Assembly: GCA_003537575.1 (NCBI GenBank)
Contig: DPRS01000030.1
Location: forward strand, 4,965 to 43,929
Source: Oxalobacteraceae bacterium
Lineage (GTDB): Bacteria > Pseudomonadota > Gammaproteobacteria > Burkholderiales > Burkholderiaceae_D
DNA length: 38,965 nt
Direction of reading: 5' to 3'
Position 1 is the first letter of the stretch, and each line of letters starts with the position of its first letter. The notes beneath the pieces were generated by a model. The model searched no databases and had not been told where the DNA came from. It saw nothing but the letters and a program-made list of their open reading frames with translations. A program made the translations under genes and the position numbers. Below, piece after piece: positions 1 through 7,238 of the stretch.

Positions 1-87
1 CGCGGCTTTGCCGTGGTGGCCGCCGAAGTGCGTTCGCTGGCGCAGCGCTCTGCCTCCGCCGCCAAGGAAATCAAGACCCTCATCGAC
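1..87 (+). repeat. Near-identical segment shared by the two chemoreceptor genes, copy 1
   Basis: Bases 1-87 match 4209-4295 with one mismatch (T55 against G4263). Both encode the hairpin tip of the MCP signalling domain. The identity may extend further left of the window. Direct repeats this close invite recombination or gene conversion. Confidence 0.8.
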
Positions 88-555
88 GACTCCGTCACCA
101 AGGTCGATACCGGCAGCAAGCTGGTCAACGAAGCCGGCGCCACCATGGAAGAAATCGTCAATGGCATCCGCCGCGTGACTGACATCATGGCCGAAATCAC
201 CGCTGCCAGCGCCGAGCAGAGCGCCGGCATCGAGCAGGTCAACCAGGCTATCAACCAGATGGACCAGGTCACTCAGCAGAATGCCGCGCTGGTGGAGGAA
301 GCAGCGGCGGCGGCCGAGGCGCTGCAATCGCAGGCAGGCAACCTGGCCCAGGTCGTCAGCGTCTTCAAGCTGGACCAGAACCAGGCGCACCGGCCGGCGG
401 CACGACCGGCAAGAACCGCCATGCCGGCGCCCGCCAGTCAGCGCCCCGCCCCTGCGCCTGCGCCTGCAGCGAGAACGGCGGTCGCAGCGCCTCCCGCACG
501 CAAGCAGCTGAATTCCGCTCAGGCAACCACCGGCGACGATTGGGAAGAGTTTTAA
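1..555 (+). CDS. Methyl-accepting chemotaxis protein, C-terminal part (5' end outside window)
   Basis: The reading frame is open from base 1 and ends at TAA 553-555, giving 184 visible residues. The visible part begins inside the MCP hairpin tip (RGFAVVAAEVRSLAQRSA), continues through the descending helix, then a Pro/Ala-rich flexible linker of about 50 residues, and ends in DDWEEF. A C-terminal WEEF-type pentapeptide after a long linker resembles the NWETF tether that recruits the CheR methyltransferase and CheB methylesterase in enterobacterial receptors, so this receptor is probably a high-abundance, self-adapting type; that is inference. The sensor half is not visible, so the ligand is unknown. 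The first 87 bases match the second chemoreceptor gene at 4209-4295 with a single mismatch. A clear terminator follows. Confidence 0.93.
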   Translation, partial: RGFAVVAAEVRSLAQRSASAAKEIKTLIDDSVTKVDTGSKLVNEAGATMEEIVNGIRRVTDIMAEITAASAEQSAGIEQVNQAINQMDQVTQQNAALVEEAAAAAEALQSQAGNLAQVVSVFKLDQNQAHRPAARPARTAMPAPASQRPAPAPAPAARTAVAAPPARKQLNSAQATTGDDWEEF

Positions 556-574
556 TCCCGACCAGCGCAGAAGC

Positions 575-598
575 AAAAAGGCCCGCAAGGGCCTTTTG
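575..598 (+). terminator. Rho-independent terminator of the chemoreceptor gene
   Basis: A 9-bp stem, AAAAGGCCC (576-584) with GGGCCTTTT (589-597), closes a GCAA tetraloop and ends in a run of four T. It lies 20 bp after the stop codon. The A-rich 5' arm and T-rich 3' arm make it potentially bidirectional. Confidence 0.85.
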
Positions 599-828
599 TC
601 ATTGAGAGCGCTTATCAAAATACCGCTTGCAGCATGCTGCCCGAATTCCCTGCTTCGCCCGCCTTGCCATCGGCATTTTGATAGGCGCTCTTAAATTGTT
701 TGATATTCCTCAGCAACTGTTGAAATTGAGTCGTGAACAGTCTGAAGAAATCAGGTTCAATACCATGGCATCGGCTCGCAATGCTGTGATAAAGCCAGCC
801 GGCCACTCCACCTGAAAGGACCAGGGCC

Positions 829-981
829 ATGAATCTTCACTTATCACTTACGCCGCTGCTCTCGCTAATCGCCGGCATCCTCATTCTGCTGATACCGCGC
901 CTGCTGAATTTTATTGTCGCCCTTTACCTGATCATCATCGGTTTGATCGGCTTGTTCGGCGGGGGAAATCTTCGACTATGA
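829..981 (+). CDS. DUF3096 family small membrane protein (50 aa)
   Basis: This short gene starts at ATG 829 and stops at TGA 979-981. A purine-rich AAAGGA Shine-Dalgarno sequence sits 9 bases upstream of the start. The product is almost entirely hydrophobic: MNLHLSLTPLLSLIAGILIL opens the protein, a Pro-Arg break follows, and then a second hydrophobic stretch ends in a Gly-rich tail. That gives two short membrane segments in a hairpin. The pattern of an SLTPLLSLIAGILILLIPR-like first half followed by N(F/Y)IVALYLIIIGLIGL is what I know from the DUF3096 family of 40-50 residue proteins of unknown function. It stands alone with about 270 bp of non-coding sequence upstream. No function can be assigned. 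Confidence 0.78.
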   Translation: MNLHLSLTPLLSLIAGILILLIPRLLNFIVALYLIIIGLIGLFGGGNLRL

Positions 982-1127
982 GTTCAACGAATCCTGCTGC
1001 AGGCGCCGCCGCTACGCATCCGTGACGGCATTACTGTCATTCATCGTGACATTGGGATGACATTAAAAAAGATGAAATATCCTTGGCTGATATACACTTG
1101 TACTTTTCCCCGTTTTTAAGCATTCTC

Positions 1128-1382
1128 GTGAATACCTCAAAGCAAAATCTGCAAGAAGTCCTTTTGAACACCTTGCGCAAGGAGCATATCCCTGTGTCGA
1201 TGTTCCTGGTCAATGGCATCAAGCTGGTGGGCCATATCGATTCGTTTGACCAGTATGTCGTCATGCTGCGTAGTAATGCCGGCACCCAGCTGGTCTACAA
1301 GCACGCCATTTCAACGATCGTCCCTGCGCGGGACATCAGAAGTTCGGGACCAGAAAAATCGGGCGGAAACGGCGGCGCATAG
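1128..1382 (+). CDS. hfq: Hfq-like RNA-binding Sm protein (84 aa)
   Basis: The product has both Sm motifs of bacterial Hfq: LRKEHIPVSMFLVNGIKL (Sm1, about residues 16-33) and YKHAIST (Sm2, 57-63), followed by VPAR. Hfq forms a hexameric ring that pairs small RNAs with mRNAs. I chose GTG 1128 because it gives the usual short N-tail before Q9; an in-frame TTG at 1083 would add 15 residues that Hfq does not normally have. Compared with the canonical protein, residues after the proximal-face glutamine read QEVLLNTLR instead of QDPFLNALR, the rim is RKEH, the loop before Sm2 is one residue longer (RSNAGTQ), and the C-tail is short and Gly-rich. It is not beside miaA or hflX, the usual neighbours of the main hfq, so it is probably a second paralogue. 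Family assignment is firm; paralogue status is inferred. Confidence 0.85.
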   Translation: MNTSKQNLQEVLLNTLRKEHIPVSMFLVNGIKLVGHIDSFDQYVVMLRSNAGTQLVYKHAISTIVPARDIRSSGPEKSGGNGGA

Positions 1383-1393
1383 CCGAAAGCGGC

Positions 1394-1420
1394 GCCGCTG
1401 AAATGCTGAAATTCAGCGGC
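1394..1420. terminator. Hairpin in the convergent gap after the Hfq-like gene
   Basis: GCCGCTGAA (1394-1402) and TTCAGCGGC (1412-1420) form a perfect 9-bp stem with a 9-base loop, between the stop of the plus-strand Hfq-like gene and the stop of the minus-strand hydrolase gene. There is no T-tract, so it is a weak terminator candidate or an mRNA 3'-end stabiliser serving both strands. Confidence 0.45.
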
Positions 1421-1445
1421 GGCCAATATCGCCGAAGCTTTTGCT

Positions 1446-1988
1446 TCAACGAATGAATCGTTTCAGCACATCGCGAAAAACTGGCGTATTCGCACGCTCC
1501 AGCCACTCGAAAGCAACCATTTCCCGACTGACGATTTCGGCCCCGTTCTGCCGCATCCGCTGCAGGGCCAGATCCTTGTCGCGCGGATTGCGCGAGCCGA
1601 CGGCATCGTCAACCACAAAGACCGTGCGTCCGGCAGCCAGCAGATCAAGCACCGTCTGCTGAACGCAGACATGCGCTTCAGTCCCGATCACGACCCATTG
1701 TTGTCGATCGGCGTCGGGAGCTTGGAGCAAGGCGCCTTCGCTAACCGCAGAGAAATACTCTTTCTCCACGATGCTGCTTTCCGGGAGGAGCGAGCGGATG
1801 CTGGCATCGGTTACACCCATACGCTGAGAACAATGCTCTGTGGCAAGCACAGGGATACCCATCGTTTGCGCAACATTGACCATCCAGACCGTATTGGCAA
1901 GAATGGAATCCGCATTATCGATGGCAGGAAGAAGGCGGGATTGCACATCAACAACGAGTAACAGTGACTTCGATGCATTGATACGCAT
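1446..1988 (-). CDS. Isochorismatase-family cysteine hydrolase
   Basis: The product is a 180-residue single-domain hydrolase of the isochorismatase/nicotinamidase/YcaC superfamily. The three catalytic positions are visible: Asp14 in LLVVDVQ, Lys76 in VEKEYFSA, and nucleophile Cys108 in EAHVCVQQT, followed by the typical FVVDDAVGSRNPRD strand and turn. The subfamily marker EHCSQRMG (51-58) places it with YcaC-like hydrolases, whose physiological substrates are mostly unknown. I chose ATG 1988 because AGGCGGA lies just upstream; a TTG at 2009 would add seven residues that fit nothing in the family. It is transcribed alone, convergent with the Hfq-like gene. Substrate is not predictable from sequence. 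Confidence 0.88.
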   Translation of the reverse strand: MRINASKSLLLVVDVQSRLLPAIDNADSILANTVWMVNVAQTMGIPVLATEHCSQRMGVTDASIRSLLPESSIVEKEYFSAVSEGALLQAPDADRQQWVVIGTEAHVCVQQTVLDLLAAGRTVFVVDDAVGSRNPRDKDLALQRMRQNGAEIVSREMVAFEWLERANTPVFRDVLKRFIR

Positions 1989-2035
1989 GGTGCTATCCGC
2001 CTGAATCAATAAGTATTGAACTCAAAGAAGAAATC

Positions 2036-2111
2036 TGGTGCGGCTGGCGGGGATCGAACCCACGACCCTTGGCTTCGGAGGCCAATACTCTATCCACTGA
2101 GCTACAGCCGC
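2036..2111 (-). tRNA. tRNA-Arg (anticodon CCG)
   Basis: Read on the minus strand the 76 bases fold as a full cloverleaf: acceptor GCGGCTG/CAGCCGC, D-arm GCTC...GAGT, anticodon stem TTGGC/GCCAA around loop CTCCGAA, T-arm GTGGG/CCCGC with loop TTCGATC, discriminator A, and an encoded CCA at 2036-2038. The anticodon CCG reads the arginine codon CGG. No integrase or attachment-site repeat is seen next to it. Confidence 0.97.
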
Positions 2112-2310
2112 GTAGGAGGAATACAGAAGAGTCCCGAAGGATACCGTTTTTCTGGCCTGCCGTCCATGCAAACCACAGGCAAATCGTTCCAAACAGTCAG
2201 CATTGCGTCTATAATCAAGGGTTTGGCGACCTATTGCGCAATGGCATTCTGGTTCGGTTTCGGACCTTTGCGCACCGGCCTACCGGTTTAAAAAATGTCT
2301 TGAGGGAATA

Positions 2311-3195
2311 ATGAGCGACGCACATAAAGAACACGAAAGCCTGATTAAAACACCGAAGCAATTGATCGTCGTAGTGGCTGCGGCCTTCATCGTGCCGATC
2401 CTGGTCATCGTCCTGCTGACGAAATTCGTCGCCGGCGACAAGGGCGGCAGCGCCGGCCTCTCCCCGGACGAGATTGCCGAGTCCACCGCCGAGCGCATCC
2501 GTCCGGTCGGCGATGAAGGCTTCAACTTGCAGGTTGCCAGCGGCCCGCGTCAATTGCAGACCGGCGACGCCGCCTACAAGGCCGTTTGCGCCACCTGTCA
2601 CGAAGCCGGTCTGGCTGGCGCACCGAAGGTGGGTGACGCCGGCGCCTGGTCGGCTCGCATCGCGCAAGGCTACGACAAGCTGGTGGCCAACGCCATCAAT
2701 GGCATCCGCGGCATGCCGGCCAGGGGCGGCAACCCGGACCTGAATGATGTGGAAGTCGCCCGCGCCGTGGTATTCATGGCCAACAAGTCCGGCGCCAGCT
2801 TCAAGGAACCGGCGGTGCAAGCTGCCGCTGCCGATGCTCAGCCGGCACAGGAAACCACCACTGCCCCGGGCGCTGCGCCCGCAGATGCGCCAGCTGCCGC
2901 TGTGCCGGCGCTGACCCCTCCTGCCGAAATCGCAGCCTCTGCCACCGCATCCGCCGATGCCGGCAAAAAGGTGTACGACTCCGCTTGCATGGCTTGCCAC
3001 GCAGCCGGCGTGCTTGGCGCGCCGAAGTTCGGCGACAAGGCCGCCTGGGCCCCGCGTCTGAAGAAAGGCACCGATGTGCTCTACACCAGCGCCTTGAAAG
3101 GCTTGAACGCGATGCCTCCGAAAGGCGGCTCGGCGGCGGCATCCGATGCCGAAATCAAGGCAGCAGTCGATTACATGATCGCAGCTGCCAAGTAA
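2311..3195 (+). CDS. Membrane-anchored diheme cytochrome c5
   Basis: The 294-residue product has one N-terminal membrane helix (about residues 19-38), a periplasmic linker, and two cytochrome c5-type domains. Heme sites are CATCH (93-97) and CMACH (226-230). The likely distal methionines are Met135 in RGMPARGG and Met268 in NAMPPKGG. Each domain has the c5 signature GAPK(V/F)GD after the heme motif. An Ala/Pro-rich linker (about 165-212) separates the domains. It should pass electrons on the outer face of the inner membrane, probably between a quinol oxidising complex and a terminal oxidase; the partner is not visible. The start is ATG 2311 with GAGGG upstream. It is a single-gene unit, with its own terminator. 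Confidence 0.92.
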   Translation: MSDAHKEHESLIKTPKQLIVVVAAAFIVPILVIVLLTKFVAGDKGGSAGLSPDEIAESTAERIRPVGDEGFNLQVASGPRQLQTGDAAYKAVCATCHEAGLAGAPKVGDAGAWSARIAQGYDKLVANAINGIRGMPARGGNPDLNDVEVARAVVFMANKSGASFKEPAVQAAAADAQPAQETTTAPGAAPADAPAAAVPALTPPAEIAASATASADAGKKVYDSACMACHAAGVLGAPKFGDKAAWAPRLKKGTDVLYTSALKGLNAMPPKGGSAAASDAEIKAAVDYMIAAAK

Positions 3196-3215
3196 TCCGG
3201 AACCTGGCAACACAG

Positions 3216-3240
3216 AGCCGACCTGCGGGTCGGCTTTTTT
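3216..3240 (+). terminator. Rho-independent terminator of the cytochrome c5 gene
   Basis: AGCCGACC (3216-3223) pairs with GGTCGGCT (3228-3235) around a TGCG loop and runs into six T. It starts 20 bp after the stop codon and is a textbook intrinsic terminator. Confidence 0.93.
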
Positions 3241-3360
3241 ATTGGCCCTTCATTTAGAAGCTTTACAGCGACTGATACCGGCATGGCGTTGTTTTACTCA
3301 CGACTTGCAGCCTTAAAATGATACAAAATTTCTCTATGTTTTAGAATTAGTGTATCCTAT

Positions 3361-3377
3361 CTTGTTCTCATAACAAG
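3361..3377. promoter_or_regulatory. Inverted repeat upstream of the chemoreceptor gene
   Basis: CTTGTT (3361-3366) and AACAAG (3372-3377) form a perfect 6-bp inverted repeat with a 5-base spacer. It lies just after an AT-rich stretch that includes TATCCTAT (3353-3360). The position suggests an operator or an early-transcript hairpin, but nothing in the sequence says which regulator, if any, binds it. Confidence 0.25.
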
Positions 3378-3413
3378 TTTCCCGCAAAATCGCGCGGAAA
3401 TCACCTTTATAAC

Positions 3414-3444
3414 AAAAGCGTGCCGCAATCGTGGCAGCCGATCC
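3414..3444 (+). promoter_or_regulatory. Possible FliA (sigma-28) promoter of the chemoreceptor gene
   Basis: AAAAGCGT (3414-3421), a 15-base spacer, then GCCGATCC (3437-3444) match the flagellar sigma-28 consensus TAAAGTTT-N15-GCCGATAA at five and six of eight positions. It lies 50 bp before the start codon of a chemoreceptor gene, a typical member of the flagellar regulon. The match was made by eye and is only suggestive. Confidence 0.4.
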
Positions 3445-3494
3445 GCCCGTGATCAGCTGCCGGCATGAGCCGCGCACGCAAGGAGACGAATTCC

Positions 3495-4964
3495 ATGGAT
3501 TTCCGTAGTTGGCGGATTGGCCTGCGGCTGGGCTTTGGTTTTAGCATCATCCTGTTGATGATGGTGGCGACGGTGTTTTTCACGGCAGGAGGAGATCAGG
3601 CAAACTGGATCCGCCTGCTGGCCTTCTGCGCACCGGCGCTGGCCTGCGGCGGTTTTCTGGCGTGGCGCATCAGCGTCAGTATCACCCATCCCTTGCAGGA
3701 AGCAGTCTCGATCGCCCGCAAAGTGGCCGCCGGCGACCTGTCGGCGCAGCCGAAAGTCACGGGCCAGGACGAAGTGAGCGAGTTGCTGGAAGCGCTCAAG
3801 GGCATGAACGACTTCCTGCGCACGATCGTCGGCCAGGTACGCAGCGGCGCCGACTCGATTTCCGGGGCTTCGCAGGAAATCGCCCACGGCAATGCCGATC
3901 TGTCGGCGCGCACCGAGGCGCAGGCGGGCTCGCTGGAAGAAACCGCCTCCTCGATGGAGCAGCTCACCGCGACCGTGAGGCAGAATGCCGACAGTGCCCG
4001 CCATGCCAATGAGCTGGTGCAATCCTCGGCGCAGGTGGCCGCTCGTGGCAGTGAAGCGGTGAGCGAGGTGGTGCAGACGATGCAGGATATCCGGGACAGT
4101 TCGCGCCAGGTGGTGGACATCATTTCGGTCATCGACGGCATCGCCTTTCAGACCAATATCCTGGCGCTGAACGCCGCCGTGGAAGCGGCTCGCGCCGGCG
4201 AGCAGGGCCGCGGCTTTGCCGTGGTGGCCGCCGAAGTGCGTTCGCTGGCGCAGCGCTCTGCCGCCGCCGCCAAGGAAATCAAGACCCTCATCGACAATTC
4301 GGCTGCCAAGGTCGAAAGCGGGACCCGGGTGGTAGCCGAAGCCGGCAGCACGATCGGGGAGATTGTCGCCTCGGTGCGCGGGGTAAGCGTGATCATCGGC
4401 GAGATCGCCCAGTCCAGCCAGGAACAAAGCACCGGGATTGGCGAGGTGAACGGCGCGGTGACCCAGATGGACACCATGACCCAGCAAAACGCGACGCTGG
4501 TCCAGCAGATCGCGGCGGCGGCCGATAGCATGCGGGTCGAAGCGGCGGCGCTGGCGCAATCGGTAAGCGCCTTCCGGCTTGAAAACAATACCGCCGAAGC
4601 GATCGCGATGGTCGGCGATGCGGTGGATTACCTCAGGCAGCACGGCAAGCAGGCAGCGCTGGCTGCCTACAACAAGCCGGAGCCGCGCTTCAGAAACCGC
4701 GACCTGTACATCAACGTGATCGACATGGAGGGCAATACGCTCGCGCATGGCGACAACAACAAGCTGGTCGGCAAGAACCTGATCGGGCTCAAGGATGCCG
4801 ATGGCAAGCCCTTCATCAAGGAGTTCGTCACCGTGGCGGACAAGCATGGCAAGGGCTGGATCGACTACCGCTGGCCGAACCCGGTTACCAGCGTGGTGGA
4901 AGCCAAGAGCACTTACGTCGAGCTGGCCGACGGCCTCATCATCGGCTGCGGCATCTATAAGTAA
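3495..4964 (+). CDS. Chemoreceptor (MCP) with C-terminal cytoplasmic Cache domain
   Basis: The 489-residue product has two membrane segments (about 13-30 and 40-58) separated by only about ten residues, so there is no periplasmic sensor. A HAMP domain follows (about 59-112), then the full MCP signalling domain (about 115-360) with hairpin tip IAFQTNILALNAAVEAARAG. After it comes a roughly 120-residue single Cache domain (about 366-489) with the DLYINVIDMEGNTLAHG strand, KNLIGLKDADGKPF and the closing YVELADGLIIGCGIYK. This Cache type normally sits outside the cell; placed here it must sense a cytoplasmic ligand. The start is ATG 3495, with AAGGAG nine bases upstream; ATG 3465 has no ribosome site. 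Ligand unknown; small carboxylates are common for the domain but not shown. Confidence 0.92.
   Translation: MDFRSWRIGLRLGFGFSIILLMMVATVFFTAGGDQANWIRLLAFCAPALACGGFLAWRISVSITHPLQEAVSIARKVAAGDLSAQPKVTGQDEVSELLEALKGMNDFLRTIVGQVRSGADSISGASQEIAHGNADLSARTEAQAGSLEETASSMEQLTATVRQNADSARHANELVQSSAQVAARGSEAVSEVVQTMQDIRDSSRQVVDIISVIDGIAFQTNILALNAAVEAARAGEQGRGFAVVAAEVRSLAQRSAAAAKEIKTLIDNSAAKVESGTRVVAEAGSTIGEIVASVRGVSVIIGEIAQSSQEQSTGIGEVNGAVTQMDTMTQQNATLVQQIAAAADSMRVEAAALAQSVSAFRLENNTAEAIAMVGDAVDYLRQHGKQAALAAYNKPEPRFRNRDLYINVIDMEGNTLAHGDNNKLVGKNLIGLKDADGKPFIKEFVTVADKHGKGWIDYRWPNPVTSVVEAKSTYVELADGLIIGCGIYK
4209..4295 (+). repeat. Near-identical segment shared by the two chemoreceptor genes, copy 2
   Basis: This is the partner of bases 1-87, in the second receptor gene, in the same orientation about 4.2 kb away. 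Sequence on its right side diverges quickly (GACGACTCC against GACAATTCG). Confidence 0.8.
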
Positions 4965-5020
4965 GCCTGCTGCGCGCCCTCTTTATTGCCCTGGGTGGGT
5001 ACTCGGAATCTTTAACGCGC

Positions 5021-5386
5021 CTATTCAGCCCTGGCACGGCGGCGCGCAACCGCTTTTTTGACGGCGAAGGCCGTCAAGGCGCCCACGGCGCCGACGATCA
5101 GGAGCTTGCGCACCATCGGCTTAGGCGCTTTGACTTTGCCCAGCAGAGACAGGCCGCGCAGGGCCAGCGGCGCCGCCAACGGCAATAGCGCCGCCATGCC
5201 GGCAGGCGCGTTGTCGCTTTTTCTGTTGCGTAGCAACGCCAGCGCAGCCAGCGCCAGGCCGCCGGCACCCTTGACCAGCATGCCGGGATGCAGGCCGGCG
5301 GCAAGGCTTTGCCGGGCTTGCGCCACACGTTGCCGGTGTATTGCGGCTTGCGCCACCAGTTCCAGCTTGCGGTCGATCGGCTTCAT
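5021..5386 (-). CDS. YqjK-like membrane-associated protein
   Basis: The 121-residue product is basic and Ala/Leu-rich, with an N-terminal helix rich in Arg, Gln and Ala (RKLELVAQAAIHRQRVAQAR) and one or two hydrophobic stretches (about residues 64-82 and 94-108), ending in a cluster of Arg. It is the last gene of a three-gene unit, 10 bp after the YqjE-like gene. The order DUF883, holin-like, YqjK-like matches the enterobacterial yqjD-yqjE-yqjK cluster, and this position is the main reason for the name. Sequence similarity to YqjK is weak and I would not rely on it alone. The role is unknown; an envelope-associated stationary-phase function is inferred from the neighbours. Confidence 0.75.
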   Translation of the reverse strand: MKPIDRKLELVAQAAIHRQRVAQARQSLAAGLHPGMLVKGAGGLALAALALLRNRKSDNAPAGMAALLPLAAPLALRGLSLLGKVKAPKPMVRKLLIVGAVGALTAFAVKKAVARRRARAE

Positions 5387-5396
5387 GGATAGCGGC

Positions 5397-5798
5397 TCAC
5401 TGCAAGGCGTCGCGGTCGTTGCGCAATTCGGCCATCGTCAGCGGCAATGACAGCTGACCGTCGCGCACCAGGACGCGCGCATACATCGCGATGGCCAGGG
5501 TGGCCAGGGTATAGAACAGGGCGACGATGGCGAGGATCTTCCAGCCCAGGCTATCCCAGGCCAGCAACACCACCAGGCCGGTCCAGCAGGCCAGCGCGAA
5601 AAACGCGGTCAGTACGCCAACGGCAAAGAACACCGCCAGCTTTAGCACTGCGGCGCGCACCTCCGCCAGTTCCAGCGCCGCCAGTTCGACGCGGCACAGC
5701 GCCAGCCCGAGAAGGTTGCGCCCCATGCCGGCTAGGCCGGCCAGGAAGCCGGGGCGCAGCTGCTCTTCTTCCGCGAATTCGGACGGGTTGAAAGCCAT
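5397..5798 (-). CDS. YqjE-like phage-holin-superfamily membrane protein
   Basis: The 133-residue product has an N-terminal amphipathic part (GFLAGLAGMGRNLLGLALCRVELAALELAE) and two strong membrane helices (about 50-73 and 79-105). This matches the Phage_holin_3_6 / DUF1469 family, to which E. coli YqjE belongs. Despite the name these are cellular membrane proteins and there is no phage around. It begins 12 bp after the stop of the DUF883 gene and ends 10 bp before the next gene, so the three are one operon. The E. coli YqjD partner binds ribosomes at the membrane in stationary phase; whether the same holds here is inference. Confidence 0.85.
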   Translation of the reverse strand: MAFNPSEFAEEEQLRPGFLAGLAGMGRNLLGLALCRVELAALELAEVRAAVLKLAVFFAVGVLTAFFALACWTGLVVLLAWDSLGWKILAIVALFYTLATLAIAMYARVLVRDGQLSLPLTMAELRNDRDALQ

Positions 5799-5810
5799 GC
5801 GGTCGCCGGC

Positions 5811-6113
5811 TTACCTGCGGCCGATCAGCATGCCGACCAGCACGCCGACGCCGGCGGAGATGGCGACCGCTTTCCAGGGATTTTCCTTGACGAAGCTATC
5901 GGTATTGTTTGCCAGCTCCTTGCTCGTCTCTACTGCCGCCACCTGCAAGTCCTGCGCGCGATGCGCTGCGCTATCGAGCAGTTCCTGTCCTTTGGCGCGC
6001 AATTCGTCGGCGCGCTCGCCGGTGGCGACGCTGGCTTCACGGAACAGTTGCTGAGCATCGCGCACCAGGCTTTTCATGTCGTTGCGCACGGTTTTATAAC
6101 TGGAAGCCGTCAT
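5811..6113 (-). CDS. DUF883 (YqjD/ElaB-type) membrane protein
   Basis: The product has 100 residues: a long charged helix rich in Glu, Ala and Lys (about 5-70, likely coiled coil), the family hallmark VKENPWKAVAISAGVGVLVG (about 75-94), and a single C-terminal membrane segment ending in GRR. This is the DUF883 architecture of YqjD, ElaB and YgaM, tail-anchored inner-membrane proteins that in E. coli bind stationary-phase ribosomes. I start it at ATG 6113 with GGAG nearby upstream; the frame stays open for about 80 codons beyond, but that extension has no family match. It is the first gene of a three-gene unit. Confidence 0.9.
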   Translation of the reverse strand: MTASSYKTVRNDMKSLVRDAQQLFREASVATGERADELRAKGQELLDSAAHRAQDLQVAAVETSKELANNTDSFVKENPWKAVAISAGVGVLVGMLIGRR

Positions 6114-6273
6114 GCTGATTCTCCGTATAGAAATGAACTTGTCGGTCTCATCATACTCAGCAAGGCTATTGCCGGCAAGCCGCCCGGCACAATTTCGATC
6201 ATTAAACTTCATCGAACGCAAAGCCGCAGAGCCGCCAGAGTGCTCGGACCAATGCTTAAAAGTAAGCGACCAC

Positions 6274-7077
6274 TCAGGATGCAGACTTGAAGGTAGGCGG
6301 ACTTTGGCGATGCATCCGGTACCACAGTGAGCCGAGCCACTCATGCAGGGCATAATAACTGACGTGCAATCCCCGCCATCCCGGCAACCAGGCTTTCAGC
6401 GATACCCGTTCGCCCGTGACAAACGCGGTGGGCGCAGGCAGCACTGTCAGGCCGGCTTGCTCGAAAGCGCGGCGGGCGCGCGGCATGTGCAAGGCATCCG
6501 TCACCAGCGCGATCTTTTCCACGCCGGCCGCGCGCAGCATCTTTGCCGAAAACTGGGCGTTTTGCGCGGTATTGTCGGAAGCATTCTCGACCCAGCGCAC
6601 CGGCAAGCCCATTTCATCGCGCAGCACCCTGGCCATCATGTCCGCTTCGCTGCCGGCAGCGCCATCGGGGGCGCCACCGCTGACCAGTAGCGGCAGGCCG
6701 GTGGCCCGCTGCAGGTAGGCGCCGTAACGCAAGCGTCCCAGCGTGGTCATTTTCGGCACATCCTCGCCGCCGTACTCGGGCGAATCCAGCACCCGTCCGC
6801 CGCCCAGCACCACGATAGCCTGGACATCGATTTGTTTCGGAGAGCGGATCGGCGGATTCTGGCTTTCCAGCGGCCGTGCCAGCAGACGGGCGCCAACACC
6901 GGTGCTCAGGGCGGTCAGCAGCGCCAGAGACAGCGCGCTGACACTCAGGCCAAGGCGCGGTCGCTTGCGCGCCAGCCAGAGGCCGAGACCAGCCAGCAAA
7001 ATCAGGTTGAACGGCGGCAGCAGCACGGTGCCGATGATGGTATTGAACATCCAGCTTGCACTCATGGCAACTTTCAT
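6274..7077 (-). CDS. DUF218 (YdcF/ElyC/SanA-type) membrane protein
   Basis: The 267-residue product has two N-terminal membrane segments (about 10-33 and 40-62) followed by a periplasmic DUF218 domain. Family signatures are visible: AIVVLGGGR, the Gly-rich LLVSGG, the acidic SEADMMARVLRDEMG, the SDNTAQNAQFSAKML motif and LVTDALHMPRARRAFEQAG. In this superfamily ElyC takes part in peptidoglycan and enterobacterial-common-antigen envelope homeostasis, and SanA affects vancomycin permeability; which of these applies cannot be told. The start may be ATG 7077 or ATG 7065; neither has a strong ribosome site. It is a single-gene unit. Confidence 0.88.
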   Translation of the reverse strand: MKVAMSASWMFNTIIGTVLLPPFNLILLAGLGLWLARKRPRLGLSVSALSLALLTALSTGVGARLLARPLESQNPPIRSPKQIDVQAIVVLGGGRVLDSPEYGGEDVPKMTTLGRLRYGAYLQRATGLPLLVSGGAPDGAAGSEADMMARVLRDEMGLPVRWVENASDNTAQNAQFSAKMLRAAGVEKIALVTDALHMPRARRAFEQAGLTVLPAPTAFVTGERVSLKAWLPGWRGLHVSYYALHEWLGSLWYRMHRQSPPTFKSAS

Positions 7078-7195
7078 ACGGTTCGGGTAGCCGAACTGTG
7101 CAGAAAGTGTAGCAAAACGTCAAGCAAGGAAGCATCCCGGTTTGCGCGGGAAAGATGAAAACTTAAAAGTAGGAAAATAAACGTCCTGGAGAATA

Positions 7196-7222
7196 CCCGC
7201 CACACGGCTGTGGCATGGCGGG
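7196..7222. repeat. Nested inverted repeat after the TonB-like lipoprotein gene
   Basis: CCCGCCA (7196-7202) pairs with TGGCGGG (7216-7222), and an inner CCACA/TGTGG pair strengthens the centre. It lies 17 bp after the stop of the minus-strand lipoprotein gene. No T-tract follows on either strand, so it is at best a weak terminator or mRNA-end hairpin. Confidence 0.35.
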
Positions 7223-7238
7223 CAGGATGCCGATGGAA

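Noticed and set aside
615..830. Open frames on both strands between the first chemoreceptor gene and the DUF3096 gene
   Set aside because: Neither has a ribosome site or a family match, and the minus-strand one would start inside the ribosome site and start codon of the DUF3096 gene.
2036..2111. tRNA-Arg as an integration site for a genomic island
   Set aside because: No integrase gene and no repeat of the tRNA 3' end was seen on either side.
3453..4847. Long minus-strand frame (464 codons) opposite the Cache chemoreceptor gene
   Set aside because: It is the antisense shadow of a high-GC gene, rich in His, Arg, Gly and Asp, without any family pattern.
5397..5798. Holin-like gene as a sign of prophage
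   Set aside because: It belongs to the YqjE-type cellular family and sits in a YqjD/E/K-like operon, with no other phage genes.
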